Shown piece after piece: positions 11,501 through 21,880 of a stretch of 64,000 nucleotides of DNA. Source of the stretch: Aquatica leii (Eukaryota; Arthropoda; Insecta; Coleoptera; Lampyridae); contig CM069435.1 in NCBI GenBank assembly GCA_035610365.1, positions 84,229,389-84,293,388 of the forward strand. Reading direction: 5' to 3'. The first letter of the stretch is position 1. Each line of letters begins with the position of its first letter. Under the pieces are notes generated by a model. It had not been told where the DNA came from and did no database searches. It was given only the letters and a program-made list of their open reading frames with translations. A program made the translations under genes and the position numbers.

Positions 11501-12060
11501 TCACTTCAAAGTAGGTAAGACATTTTAAAATAAGAATTGCCTAATGTGTAATACTTATTACTTTTACTATTATTTGTTTTAAGCAAATAAAATTATAAAC
11601 CTGAATTCTGAATTCTCTATATTCTTTTGAGTTGGATGTTTTTTCTCAATTTCAAAATAAAGAATATGTAGAAATTTCTTATTAGAAAGTCGTGTGGTGA
11701 TCACACCAGTTTTTTATTATCGTATTTACAGTGTAAGAGGTATAATACAAGTATAATGCACGTACGTATACACTATAGAGAGTATAATACGCGCCTAATA
11801 GTTTCCGCATTTTTTTTGTATCTGTTCAATTTAGATTTACATTTTCATTACATCTTTAAATTATACCAATATTTTTAGGATCTAGCATCGTGAAGGAAGT
11901 GACTAGAATAGAATTGTACAAACCGATGAAGGAATCCCCCCACATTCAAATCAACAAAAGATTATTGTTTTTGGAACCAAAAAAATCACGATATGTCTAG
12001 ATGACAAACGCGCTACGTTAAAACGAGACCTCTCCAATTTCAAATCTGATCTGAAAAGGA
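11501..12060. other. AT-rich stretch with no recognisable gene
   Basis: I see no gene. The last 150 bases lead into the TE gene at 12061 without a visible element boundary. Confidence 0.45.
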
Positions 12061-13086
12061 AATTGTCAGTAGCTTATAAAACAGAAGAACGGTTTTTAAA
12101 ACAAAACGTGGCCTGGCTTAATGCTTCCAGCAAATTTACTAGTTGGACAGGTGCACAAAAACCTGGTGGACCAGCAAAAGATTTTGGCAAATCATTTGAG
12201 GGAACAAATGTCTGTTAAACAGTTGACCAATGCAGCTGGTGTGTGTCAACGTGCTTCTGGAAACACAGATGCATCTAAACTTATCAAATATATGACAGCC
12301 ACACCAACACGAGCTTCAAAGTTACGTAAAGCTAACTCTAAAGGCCAAACGCAAATAAGGAAATTACACACACCATCAGAAGCTCTAGCTATTTTTGCAG
12401 AAGGGGATTTTACAAGAAAACCATGTGAAAAATTGCAAAGTGCAAACAAGAGTATTTATTCTTATTATTCGCTAATAAAGAAAGCCAAAAAAGATTGCTA
12501 TCTCACAGAGGAATACATTCCAGTGACCAAAGCTTTCGCCGAAGTTCAGACTTGATCATTCTTTTTTACGTTTGTGCAAATATTTAGATGATGTTTTAGA
12601 AACTTTAACACCATGTGAAAGAGAAAATCTTGAGCTTATAACCATATGGGACTGTGATAGATACCAGCAGTCACAATTCAAGCAAAAATTTGAAAATAAC
12701 TCAGGTAGTGTTGCTAACACCTTTCAAAGCGCACTAGTACCTCTGAGACAGCAAATAAATACTGCTAATAAAAAAAAACATTTGGTAGAATCCTGTTCCT
12801 TTGTCTACGAGATACTGTAAGCCAATAGTAATACGCTGTATTCATAAGATAAAGAACATCACAAACGAAGAAATGTATTACGTAAAAAACTAAGTTGAAA
12901 ATTTAACGAAATTCTAACGCCAAGTGGAACAGTACATAAACAACATACTATAGAAGATGGCATAGTGTGCAATGCTGCAACTGGTACATTTACCACAATG
13001 CGCTTCTACATTTGTGGAAAAACCTCCAAAGAATTCAACAATTTAGATGAAATCAACGAAATGAACACTGACACTTAGAGGTTTGA
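12061..13086 (+). pseudogene. Broken gene of an uncharacterised invertebrate TE-like family
   Basis: Four pieces in changing frames appear to belong to one protein: RFLKQNVAWLNASSKF near 12090; SKLIKYMTATPTRASKLRK with EALAIFAEGDFTRKP (12121-12552); a piece with CKYLDDVLETLTPCERENL and IWDCDRYQQSQFKQKF (12572-12817); and MRFYICGKTSKEFNNL near 12997-13045. From memory, proteins with this order of blocks recur in many copies in insect and cnidarian genomes and are probably transposon-borne, but their function is unknown to me. Frameshifts near 12120, 12555 and 12830 and many stops after 12820 make it a pseudogene. No terminal repeats were found. Confidence 0.6.
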
Positions 13087-13294
13087 ACTATATCAATAAT
13101 ACATTCAAAAATCCGTTTTTTTGAATTTGTTCATTTGAGTTTCTATGGCAGGGGCTTATGCAGTGTGGAAATAATTAAATATTATCACACTAATACTGAT
13201 AATTTTGAAATTAAATAAAACTAACAATAAAAACTTGCTTTATAGTACATTATCAAACATTCCGAGAAATCGTTTTGTCCAGATTTTTCATAAA

Positions 13295-13500
13295 AATACT
13301 CCACTGTACGACGAAAGGCCGTACAGCCAACGTTGCATGTGAGTGAATTATGCTATAAAACTTTCGAAGAGAATAACGTACATTATTTTATTTTACGTTG
13401 ATACTACATTTATTACTAAATCTATCAGATTTGACATTAACTTTAATATCGCTTTTTTTTAAATTTTAACTAAACTTTAAGTTTGTTTAAATGACTTTGT
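13295..13500 (+). repeat. Dispersed repeat R, copy 2
   Basis: Shares GTTGCATGTGAGTGA, ACTTTCGAAGAGAATAACG, and TACTACATTTATTACTAAAT with the copies at 6.3 and 26 kb. It is shorter and more diverged than the copies at 26 kb. Confidence 0.7.
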
Positions 13501-13880
13501 GAGTGGAAGAAGAGTGCAAGTCCAATCTTTGACATTTCAAAGTGATATAGTCGTTTTGTTAAAAACATCGGGTTTTATTAGTTTATTAGCGAAAGAAACG
13601 TCCAACATTCGATACACAAACCCTTATTAAACCGTACTAACAAACAGATTGAGTGGAAGAACTGTCCATGTTATATACAGTAGACCGTTCTTTTACTCAG
13701 TACTGCGGCGCTGGCGCTGTAGTAAACAGTTGAGGTTTGTCGTGGATTATTTTACATTATTTTAGATTATAGAAGAAGATTAGTAAACTTACTCTATCAA
13801 AACAAAAAAAAAAATAATAATAATACATACATCCCAAACTAATAAAAGCGTGTTAAAAAAATAGCTTTCTGTTTTGAAAA
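13501..13880. other. Stretch with no recognisable gene
   Basis: No coding frame or bounded repeat is seen. The segment directly before 13881 could be the 5' leader of the exon described next. Confidence 0.4.
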
Positions 13881-14070
13881 ATGCAAAGTTCAGCTAGTGA
13901 TGTTGCTTCTACTAGTGACAACAAAAGTGATTTAGAACAAAGCAAAAAAAGATGTCAGGATGAAGAAAAGTGGAAGAACATGCAACGAAAACATGCACGT
14001 TTGATGGGAAATCTTATACAACCACATCAGGAGTGACTGTTAAAAGAAAGAAAATTGAACTCCCTTGTTT
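13881..14070 (+). pseudogene. Possible first exon of a TE-like gene, broken
   Basis: An ATG at 13881 opens a charged frame (SSASDVASTSDNKSDLEQ, then RCQDEEKWKNMQRKHARLMG). After a one-base slip near 14010 the sequence reads GKSYTTTSGVTVKRKKIELP and ends at CTTGTTT followed by the donor GTAAGT at 14071. The basic start followed by a GKSYTT-like block is, from memory, how several invertebrate transposon proteins of unknown function begin. No downstream exon was found; the presumed intron runs into an unrelated repeat. Treat the product as unknown. Confidence 0.35.
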
Positions 14071-14133
14071 GTAAGTATTTATTAACAGTAGTACAATCTT
14101 TTTCCGGGTTTCGCCCTGTAGTCGTAGTTTGGT

Positions 14134-14172
14134 TGGACGTTTCGCTGTCCATACTGATAGTTTCTTCAGGAT
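14134..14172 (-). ncRNA. Hammerhead-like motif (Penelope type), probably degenerate
   Basis: Read on the minus strand: CTGAAGA, then CTATC-AGTAT-GGACAG (stem II with one mismatch), then CGAAAC and GTC. This is the order of conserved hammerhead core parts, with the very short stem III known from ribozymes of Penelope-like elements. The stem III loop would have no bases, so activity is doubtful. Confidence 0.3.
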
Positions 14173-14344
14173 AGCACTACAAGCGACACCGGTTGTGAAA
14201 ACCTACGAAGTTTTATTTATTAACAATGTTGTTAGTTTCTTTTACATTATTTAGAGCTCTGCAATAATGTGATGGTATTTCATAGCGCACGATCTTATTG
14301 ATTAGGTTAGATATTAGATTCTCTTCATGTTTCGTTATATAGAA

Positions 14345-14543
14345 CAGGGATTTCCAACACGCGGCCCGCGGCTTTCATTAGCACCGCCCGCTCAAAAATA
14401 ACAAGTTAAACCATATTATGACTACTACCGCTCTTCAATATTTAATAGTAGCTATATAAATATATACTTGTGCGGATGCGGCCCCCTATTTACTCCATGA
14501 ATCTAATGGCGGTCCTTGGTCATTCATAAGTTGGAAACCCCTG
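14345..14543. mobile_element. hAT-type MITE
   Basis: A 199-bp non-autonomous element. It begins CAGGGATTTCCAAC and ends GTTGGAAACCCCTG, giving about 14-bp terminal inverted repeats of the CAGGG...CCCTG kind typical of hAT elements. It is flanked by a perfect 8-bp duplication, ATATAGAA, at 14337-14344 and 14544-14551, also typical of hAT. The interior is GC-rich at both ends (GCGGCCCGCGG) and encodes nothing. Confidence 0.9.
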
Positions 14544-14689
14544 ATATAGAAGGCAACGTGGTTTTATTATACACAGTATGCCAAAAATGTACCTAATATT
14601 TAAGTCAATTTTATTTTTTTATGAAATGATTAAAAATTAATGTAGAAAAGCGCCATCGTAATCTAGGATACACAGACACCTGAAACTTT

Positions 14690-14841
14690 TTTGTCAAAAA
14701 TAGATCTTTACTTTTCTATAAGAAAAGTATAGCAATCGCAATTTTTTTTCAAAATTTTTGTTTGCATAATTCTACGTTTGAAGGTCTCCCAAATCAAAAA
14801 AAGATATTTTTGACAAAAAAATTTTGGGTGTCTGTGTGTGT
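14690..14841 (+). repeat. Dispersed repeat S, copy 2 (left part)
   Basis: Matches 10825-10985 of copy 1. The segment from about 14668 to 14843 is also an imperfect palindrome: ACACAGACACC near 14670 and GGTGTCTGTGTG near 14828 are inverted, as are GTCAAAAATA and TATTTTTGAC. It is interrupted by the piggyBac element. Confidence 0.75.
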
Positions 14842-16336
14842 TTAACCTTCGTCCGGCGGAATAGGTACAATTGTAACTTTTGCGTTTTTAAATTGCAATA
14901 ATGTTTTTTTATGAAGCCGCTGAAAGCTGAAATTTTGTGACATCTCTACAATTTTAATCTAGATTATATAGCCCAAACTTCAGAAAATAATCTCTAGCCC
15001 TTCTTTAGATAAGAACCTTAATTTTTCATACACCGATAATAGGCGGTATAGGTACAATTGTACCTTCATATATTTTATATAAAAATACCTACTTAAAATA
15101 TATTTTTTAAAACAGAAATGGATAACTGTTATTGTTTAGGCTGTATTTTTTACATTTTAGTGAAAGATGTAACTGTAGAAAAAATATATAATTCTAATTT
15201 TTTATTATGATACGTAATAACAAGTCATATAGAATTTTTGTGATACAATTATTTTATTATAATAAAAATTAAAAACAATGGGTACATTTAATGACAAAAG
15301 GAATGAATACATTTATTTTACTGAATTTCTTCATAAGTTATGCACGTTGTTTTTGCTAGTAGATGTTCATCACAAACTGGATTCATGCAAAAAACACAAG
15401 ATATTCTCGTTTTACGTTATTTCATCTTTCTATCTCTACATACGTAGCAACTACCCACAATCGGTGATGATCCACGACTACCATGAGGTACTTGATTGGC
15501 AACAGCTTCTGATGATATTGTAATACGTCGTCCAAGCACCATTTCTACTGCACCTCGGAGAAAATGCTTTCTCATCGCCATTCTATCTGTACTACGAGCT
15601 TCGATTGCAGCTCTACAGTGCTGTTCGGCAAGATCTTTCAGGAAGTGTCTTCGTTGATTCTTTTTTCTCAACCGTGGGTCGTGTTCTCTGTAGATAATGT
15701 AAGATGTCAATGTTCGTCGTTTTACTGAATATTATCTTAACATTTTATCCATAACGTCGAGACCACCTTTAGTTTTGTTGTAAAATGTAATCATCTCTGG
15801 CATGGCATTTAGAGTCTGTTGTACTTCTCCGGTCATGTGCATGATAGAAGCACAACTGCTTTGTTTTTTTTTTGGTACGTATGAACTACTGTTGCATTGT
15901 AATTGTATGCAAAACGAGTCGAGTTTATAGTCCTTTCTTTGGAAGGCTGCATGTTTCTTGGTAAAAATGTTTTATTTTTTCTTACTGTACCAACCAAAGT
16001 CATGTTCCAGGAGTTCAATACTTTTGTTAGCTTCATAGATGTAAAGCAGTTATCTGTTGTGATACATCTTCCATAACCTTTATATATGCTGACTAGGTCA
16101 ACACTGTTTGTTCACCGATGTTTACTTGTCGTGGGCCATCCGTAGGTTTTCCAGTGTAAATCAGACCTTGTAGCGGATAGCCATTTGATGCATCAAAATG
16201 CCCAAAATACTTTGATGCTATATTTTCTTCAACAATTCTATCTACAGAGGTAATTTCTATATAAAATACAGGAAGGTACAATTGTACCTATACCGCCTGT
16301 TAGCGTTGTAAAATGATACCGTCTGACAAAGATTAA
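14842..16336 (-). mobile_element. piggyBac element, deleted and dead
   Basis: TTAA at 14842-14845 and at 16333-16336 flank the element, the fixed target of piggyBac. Inside, CCTTCGTCCGGCGGAAT at the left and TCTTTGTCAGACGGTAT (minus strand) at the right form diverged terminal inverted repeats, about 12 of 17 identical. Subterminal copies of the palindrome GGTACAATTGTACC lie at 15051-15064 and 16275-16288, with a variant at 14864-14877, each beside GGCGG(T/A)AT. The insertion splits repeat S copy 2 cleanly: sequence equivalent to 10990-11000 of copy 1 resumes after the right TTAA. Confidence 0.85.
15300..16290 (-). pseudogene. piggyBac transposase, C-terminal half, broken
   Basis: piggyBac transposases excise precisely at TTAA. 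Readable minus-strand blocks, in order: KYFGHFDASNGYPLQG and LIYTGK (16281-16093), NSWNMTLVGTVRKNKTFLP (about 16010-15950), TYQKKNKAVVLLS (about 15860), ITFYNKTKGGLDVMDKM (about 15795-15745), REHDPRLRKKNQRRHFLKDL with ARSTDRMAMRKHFLRG (15710-15560), and a Cys-rich end CYVC then CVFCMNPVCDEH (15430-15340). Several stops and frameshifts separate these blocks. The N-terminal half with the first catalytic Asp residues is absent, so this is an internally deleted relic. Confidence 0.85.
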
Positions 16337-16745
16337 GAATGTACCTACGATAACTCTCGAACCAAAAGTCCTAGTAATTTGAAATTTGGTATAGAACTGG
16401 CTTTTCATATTCCCTCGGTGCTATCAAAGATGGGTCTGATAAAGAAACCTAAAGTGAGCGTATCCGCCATTTTTAACAGTTAGAGATAATTTTTCCTAAC
16501 AATTTATTCAAATAAAAAAAAATTTCTAACATTAACAGTTTATTAGATATTTTGTTTATAATTTAAAATAAATTCACAAATATAGTATAAGTTCGAATCC
16601 TGCCCGCGACAATTTTTTTTAGAAAAAAATTCCATATCTTGAACAACATAAGCTCAATTTGCCATATTTCGGTTATATATTAATGAAATCGAAGAGAAAA
16701 CTTTCAAAAAAATTATAGCATGCTAGGAAGTAGTTTTTAATTCTC
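16337..16745 (+). repeat. Dispersed repeat S, copy 2 (right part)
   Basis: Continues copy 2 after the piggyBac insertion: GTACCTACGATAACTCTCGAA, the ATTTTTAACAG block, a B-box-like GTTCGAATCCTG near 16590, and ATAGCATGCTAGGAAGTAG at its end all align with copy 1. Confidence 0.75.
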
Positions 16746-16990
16746 TATAGATTTGCGTTAGTACTATTTCCTCTTAACATCTACAGTCATGAAGATATTT
16801 ATAAATTTTCAATTAAAACACAACTTTATAAAAGAATGTCCATGTAAGGTTAATAGACATTGTTTTATTTTGTAAAACTTTTTCATGTTTTTTCTTCAAA
16901 AAATGTTGACGTCGTAATGTTGGTGGCACAATATTGGTAGCCACGTAGTTTGCGTTGAAAGCAGTACTCCAGAAATTATTCTCATTGCTT
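16746..16990. other. Stretch with no recognisable gene
   Basis: AT-rich sequence between repeat S and the 3' end of the jockey-like LINE. The LINE 3' untranslated region may occupy part of it. Confidence 0.35.
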
Positions 16991-18750
16991 GATTTAGTAG
17001 TACATCAATTAGGTTAATGTGTTTACTATTGATTCATATTTTCGCACAATATGAATAAACTAAAGCTATAGTCGATATACATAAGGTGTTAGCATCTGCA
17101 CCCCATGTTGTTTCGGCAAGTTTTTGAATTAAGTTTAGTCTTGTTTTAGTTTTTCCAGCTAATTTCTCCAAATTGGGTTTGTACGACAAAATGCGGTCAA
17201 CAGTAACGCCTAAGTATTTTAGTGTACAATTATGATAAATATGATGTTCGTTAAAAATTTGTAATGGTTTTTGTTCCAAGATCATCATTGCAATGTCGTC
17301 CGCGTAAAAAAAATTCTACATTTAGTTTGCGTGATATCAATCGTAAAGATGTTGAAGAATAATGGAAATAATACCGACCCTTGTGGCAGATCGTTGTTTA
17401 AAATTCTGACCTTACTCATCTCATTGCCACTGTAAACTTGTAAAAATCGTGCATTAAGCATGTTATTTATTCAACTTAAAAAACTTCGGCATGGAACGAA
17501 CTGATAAAGTTTCCATAAAAGACCTTTTCTCCAAACCGTATCATAAGCAGCAGTAAGATCAACAAAAACAACTGCTGATTTCTTCTTTGTTTGAAAACCA
17601 CAACCACAATAGTTTCAATTGGGTCGAAATTCGGCCTGTTCTGGAGGTAGTGCGTTGTTCACCAAAAGACTCAATAGATTGTAGATTAATCGTTTCAAAA
17701 GTTTATCATAGACACCGAGTAAAGCAATAGGTAGATAATTTTCTAGTTCTGGAGTTTTGGCAGGTTTTAAAATACCTAAAATTTTAGTATGTTTAAAAGT
17801 TCTCGGTAATCTATGAGTAAATACTATGTCATTATGAAATGTTAATAGCCAAAGTCTAGTTTTTGGTCCAGAATATTCAATAAATTCTGGCAAAATGCCA
17901 TCAAACCTTGCAGTTTTCTTATTTCAATAGTGAAAGATTTCATAATTTCAGAATCTTGTTGTTGAGATTCTTTAATTAGTCGTAATTTTTTATTGACAAT
18001 TTTTCTATTTTGATTGTCGATTACAGCAATTTTGTTAGGATGCGGATTTTTGGTTTTGTTTATATAAAGTATTGACTTGTAAAGTGTTTAAAAGAGATCA
18101 TGCGGTTCTGCTTGAATGCGTGAAATTTAGGTTTTCTAAAGTACTTCGCCATCGAAATTTTCTGGCTTCATCTAATCTCTTTGTTAACAGATTAAGTAGC
18201 AGTTTTATTTTTTTCAAATTTTTAAAATTCTTTATAAAGTGTGTTACATTGAGCATCCCAACATGACACATATTGCTTTTGGTGACCTCTAGGAATCCAT
18301 TTTGTTATTTTCATAACTAATTCAGAAAAACGATTAGGATTATTCCAACATGGTTTAATCCATCTGACACAATCGTCGAATTCTTGAAAAAATTCATGCC
18401 ATTTTGCTTTGGTCAGATTCGATCGTAATTTAGGACTTCCGGAATTTAACTGGATTTCGTTTCCAATTTTAGTAATGATAAGTCTATGTTGGGAGTGTGG
18501 AAAGTTTAGTTCTTGTGGTTCTCAAAGGTATATGTAAATCGGATCGCATGAAATGTTGATCTATCCTTCGCATTATAAACTAAATGTAGATAATTTATGT
18601 CGATAAAGTGGTTTAATGTTGTTCCACTAGAATTGGAGTTATTGTAGCCCCATCAAGGATGATGACTATTGAAATCACCAATGTATGCTGTCGGATGGTC
18701 AAATGTATGAATGATATGATCATTCCAATCCACGTTTGGTGGTTTATATA

Positions 18751-20223
18751 CAGGCTGTATCAAATTTCGTGTTAACTACAGGGATCTCGTTTATTATCAG
18801 AGATGGAGAGTTGGTTAAATAGACAACAATGATCCTTGAGTTATGTATAAATAAATTTAACAAACAAAATTTACCCCCTCTATAAAGATATGGCGGAAAA
18901 TAATAAAATTAGTGTTTTTGATTTTTAGCTTTAAAATTGTTATTTAGGGAGGTATTTAAAAACTGAAACAACTTTCTAAGCAGAACTTTTTTTGCTCTCT
19001 CAGATGATGGCAATAAATTTTTGTTATCGTTATTACTTGCCATGAAATAGAGAAAAAATCATAATTTACAAAGCTGTATCACGTTTATACAAAAATCAAA
19101 AATAAGTTTAAAATTTAAAGAAAACCGTTTTGATTGAAAATTTATTAAGTTGGTCCACAGAAAATGAAGGAAAAATTATAGAAGTTAGACCTCAAGTTCA
19201 CTTTAGTTTAAATGTTTGATGTGGAATATTTCATAATATGATTATTGGACCTATCATATATGAAAAAAATTTAAATTCTGATGTATCTCACTTTCTTACA
19301 AACAGAGTTTGAAAATTTCCTACACAATATTCCTCTAAATCAACTCGAATCAATTCATTTTCAACAAGGCGATGCCACTGCGCACAATGTGCAAGTTGTC
19401 CAAAATTATTTAAACCAAAAATTTCCAGACAAATAGTTAATAACAAATGGACCCATACTTTGGCCTGAGAAGTCTCCGAATCTAACACCACTAGACTTTT
19501 ACTTTTGGGGTTACGTTAAGGATCAAGTGTATTCTGTAACGTCGAACACTGTTGAGCAGCTAAGAGAGCAAATTATTAGTGCATGTAGAAATTGTCGGAG
19601 GGTTCACATTAGACGTGCTTCAGAACATGTTTTGAGAAGATGTGTAGTGTGTCTAGAATCAAGGTCGTCAATTTGAACATTTATTCTAGTTAAATTTAGC
19701 TTATTTATTAATTTAAAAATGTATTTGTTGTTCACGGCTATTATTGACACTTATTAATAAATTTTCAAACGGAACGGTTTTCTTTAAATTTTAAACTTAT
19801 TTTTTATTTTTTTATGCATATGTTATACATTTTTGAAATCAGGATTATTTTCCTTATTTTATGGCATAAAACTTTAAACTGGTTACCATACGAAAAACAA
19901 AAGTTGGTATCGATATAAAGTAAAGTAATAACGATAACAAAAAGTTATTGCCATCATCTGAAAGAGCAGAAAAAGTTGTGTCAAGAAAGTTTTTTCAGTT
20001 TTTAAATACCTCCCCAAATAACAATTTTAAAGCTAAAAGTCAAAAACACTAATTTTATTATGTTCCGCCATATTTCAGAAACTTTATAGATGAGGTAAAT
20101 TTTGTTTTTTGAATTTATTTAGGCATAACTTAAAGATCATTTTTGTCCATTTAACCAACTCTCTATCTCTGATAATAAACGAGATCCCTGTACTTAACAA
20201 ACACGATATTTGATACAGCCTGT
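18751..20223 (+). mobile_element. mariner/Tc1-type transposon with about 280-bp inverted repeats
   Basis: 1473 bp, starting CAGGCTGTATCAAAT and ending in its reverse complement, flanked by TA at 18749-18750 and 20224-20225, the normal target of this superfamily. The inverted repeats extend about 280 bp on each side (18751 to about 19035 and about 19940-20223) with scattered differences, much longer than the roughly 30 bp of most mariner elements. It lies inside jockey-like LINE D and is therefore younger than that LINE. Confidence 0.9.
19140..19680 (+). pseudogene. Degenerate mariner-type transposase
   Basis: Between the inverted repeats, frame-shifting reading gives EVRPQVHFSLNV-CGIFHN near 19180-19240, FQQGDATAH-like sequence near 19360-19390 (second catalytic Asp region, altered), and WPEKSPNLTPLDFYFWGYVK near 19460-19520 (block with the third catalytic acid, after frame correction). 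These are the core blocks of Tc1/mariner transposases. Several stops and at least two frame changes occur in only 540 bp, and the N-terminal DNA-binding domain is missing. Confidence 0.7.
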
Positions 20224-20843
20224 ATATTCACTGCGTTGATGTCCAAAATTTGCATTACTAAAATACAAATGTCATCTTGGCAAGATTCAAAAATATTTTC
20301 TGATTGTAAATTATTCTTTATGTAGGTCACAATGCCATAAATTTTACTGTTGATTAAACCAACTAGTTTTAATTTCCTCGATTGAACAATTGAAAGTCAT
20401 CTGCAGTATGAGTTTCTTGTAAGACAACATATATTTCTCCTTCTTCTAATAGTTTAACAAGATCTTCGCTTTTTGCTTTACTGATGCCTTCAATATTAAT
20501 TTGGAAAATTTTTAAAACTGGTCTTAGGTTTAATGTCACAATACCCTTCGGCGGGAGCTTCAAAATGAACAGTTCGGCAGCAGAGATTTGTGAATCTTTT
20601 TTTACTTGTAACTTCAAATAAGGCGATTCACGTGACAGAAACTTAATAATAACTTAATGTAATTTTTATAAAAACTTGAAAAAACATATTTAAAACTGTC
20701 TGGCATAATAATAATAATAATAGTTTTAGTGCTGGGGGTGATGAGTTTCCGCATGGAAGTATCTGTCTGTATGAGTCTCTAAACTTGTGAAGGATGACTA
20801 TATAAACCCCGACTCAACAAATTAACCTCCAGTTTCAGAACTT

Positions 20844-20884
20844 CTGAAGAAGAGAGCGACATGACTCTCAAAACAAAAAGCGTC
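20844..20884 (+). ncRNA. Hammerhead-like motif, core G replaced
   Basis: CTGAAGA, then a perfect 5-bp stem GAGAG/CTCTC, then AAAAC where GAAAC is expected, then GTC at 20882-20884. The order fits the hammerhead core with a short stem III (AC...GT), but the first core G after stem II is A, which would abolish cleavage. Confidence 0.3.
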
Positions 20885-21812
20885 ATAAACCGACGACGTG
20901 GCAACCAGCCAGGAAACTTCAAACCAACACTGTAATGGTGCATCATGAAATGGTTGAGTATAAAGTATGTAAATATACATACATGTCAGAAAGTGAAGTA
21001 ATAAAAACGTCGAGAAAAAGTTTATTATTAAAAATAAAAGTTACAAGAATGTTTAAAACTTAATACAAAATAACACTGCTTTTCTTTTACATACCAGATA
21101 CAAAAATAAAGCAATTTTACGATAATACAAAATACTAAAAGCATCTGTCACTTTTATGACCAAAACTGCAAACTAAAGGCGTTAGTGCAATATGGTAATA
21201 TAAAATTTCTGATAAAAAACTCTAAACATAAATTCTCGAATTGTTTAAGACAAAAAATTTCCAAGATAAAGACGTTAATTATAATAAGGAAGCAAAATCT
21301 AATCTAATTATTACAATGAAACGAAATTAATTAAACAAAAATTTAAGTAGACATTGATGCCATGATGAAAAACAGCAATTAATTCGAAAATTTTGACAAT
21401 ACAAGAAAACTGATACTTATTTGAGTTATTACAGAATGTGTTCCGTAATTAGATTATTGTCAAGGAAACACGTGCTTCTACTAGATACCTAATCCGAAAT
21501 TGTTTTAACATAAAAATCTACAGTACGTTTTCTTTCATAAGCTTTCATTACCGTTGGTGCTTAATTTTTTTTAGATATGAATATAATTTGCCTTACTGGT
21601 GGTCGTAAAAATTAAAAAGACTTAAACAAACAAACTAAAAAATTAATAAGCAACTGAAGTATTTGTGAACAAAATCATGAAAACGCAACTTGACTGGGTT
21701 TACTCAAAAACTAAAATAGTAAATTGATAAAAAGGATCCTCCATTATTGGTCGTAACATTATATCAATAGAAAACATCAAAAAACCATTGTCGAACCAAT
21801 ATTTAATATTCA

Positions 21813-21880
21813 ATTAATTTTGACATGTTTCGGCCTTATAAAAACATATGCGCCATCTTCAGATACTACAAAAATTAATA
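21813..21880 (-). ncRNA. Hammerhead ribozyme-like motif (Penelope type)
   Basis: Minus strand: ATTAATTTT, an internal loop, CTGAAGA (21862-21856), TGGC...GGCC (weak stem II), GAAAC (21831-21827), AT, GTC, then AAAATTAAT, which pairs with the first block as stem I. The very short stem III (AC-AT-GT before the cleavable C) is the form known from Penelope-like elements. The stretch is bounded by an inverted AACATCAAAAAA (near 21765) and TTTTTTGATGTT (near 21890). The weak stem II makes activity uncertain. Confidence 0.4.

Larger units (their letters stand above)
17030..20617 (-). pseudogene. jockey-like LINE ORF2 remnant
   Basis: Minus-strand blocks in order: LKIFQINIEGISKAKSEDL and VLQETHTADD (20525-20405, AP-endonuclease start), YIGDFNSHHP (about 18690-18660, nuclease Asp/Asn block), then the reverse transcriptase: GILKPAKTPELENYLPIALL (about 17790-17730), LPPEQAEFRP (about 17650-17620), FVDLTAAYDTVWRKGL (about 17570-17520), DLPQGSVLFPLFFNIF (about 17390-17340), YADDIAMMI (17306-17280, catalytic Asp pair intact) and YLGVTVDRILSYKPN (about 17215-17170). 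The AYDTVW, PQGSVL and YADD forms are those of the jockey group. Multiple stops and frame changes, plus the mariner insertion, make it non-functional. Confidence 0.8.
16991..20640 (-). mobile_element. jockey-like LINE (copy D), split by a mariner element
   Basis: The 5' part (endonuclease start) lies at 20226-20640 and the rest at 16991-18748; the 1.47 kb between them is a separate mariner-type insertion. Removing that insertion brings the endonuclease halves together in order. No tail or target duplication was recognised. The jockey-like placement rests on the reverse transcriptase blocks in the associated pseudogene entry. Confidence 0.75.

Noticed and set aside
15278..15523. 81-codon plus-strand frame
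   Set aside because: It runs antisense to the Cys-rich end of the piggyBac transposase, whose conserved blocks explain the sequence better.
18072..18266. 64-codon plus-strand frame
   Set aside because: It lies antisense within the jockey-like LINE and matches nothing.
19288..19491. 67-codon minus-strand frame
   Set aside because: It is antisense to the degenerate mariner transposase whose conserved blocks read on the plus strand.
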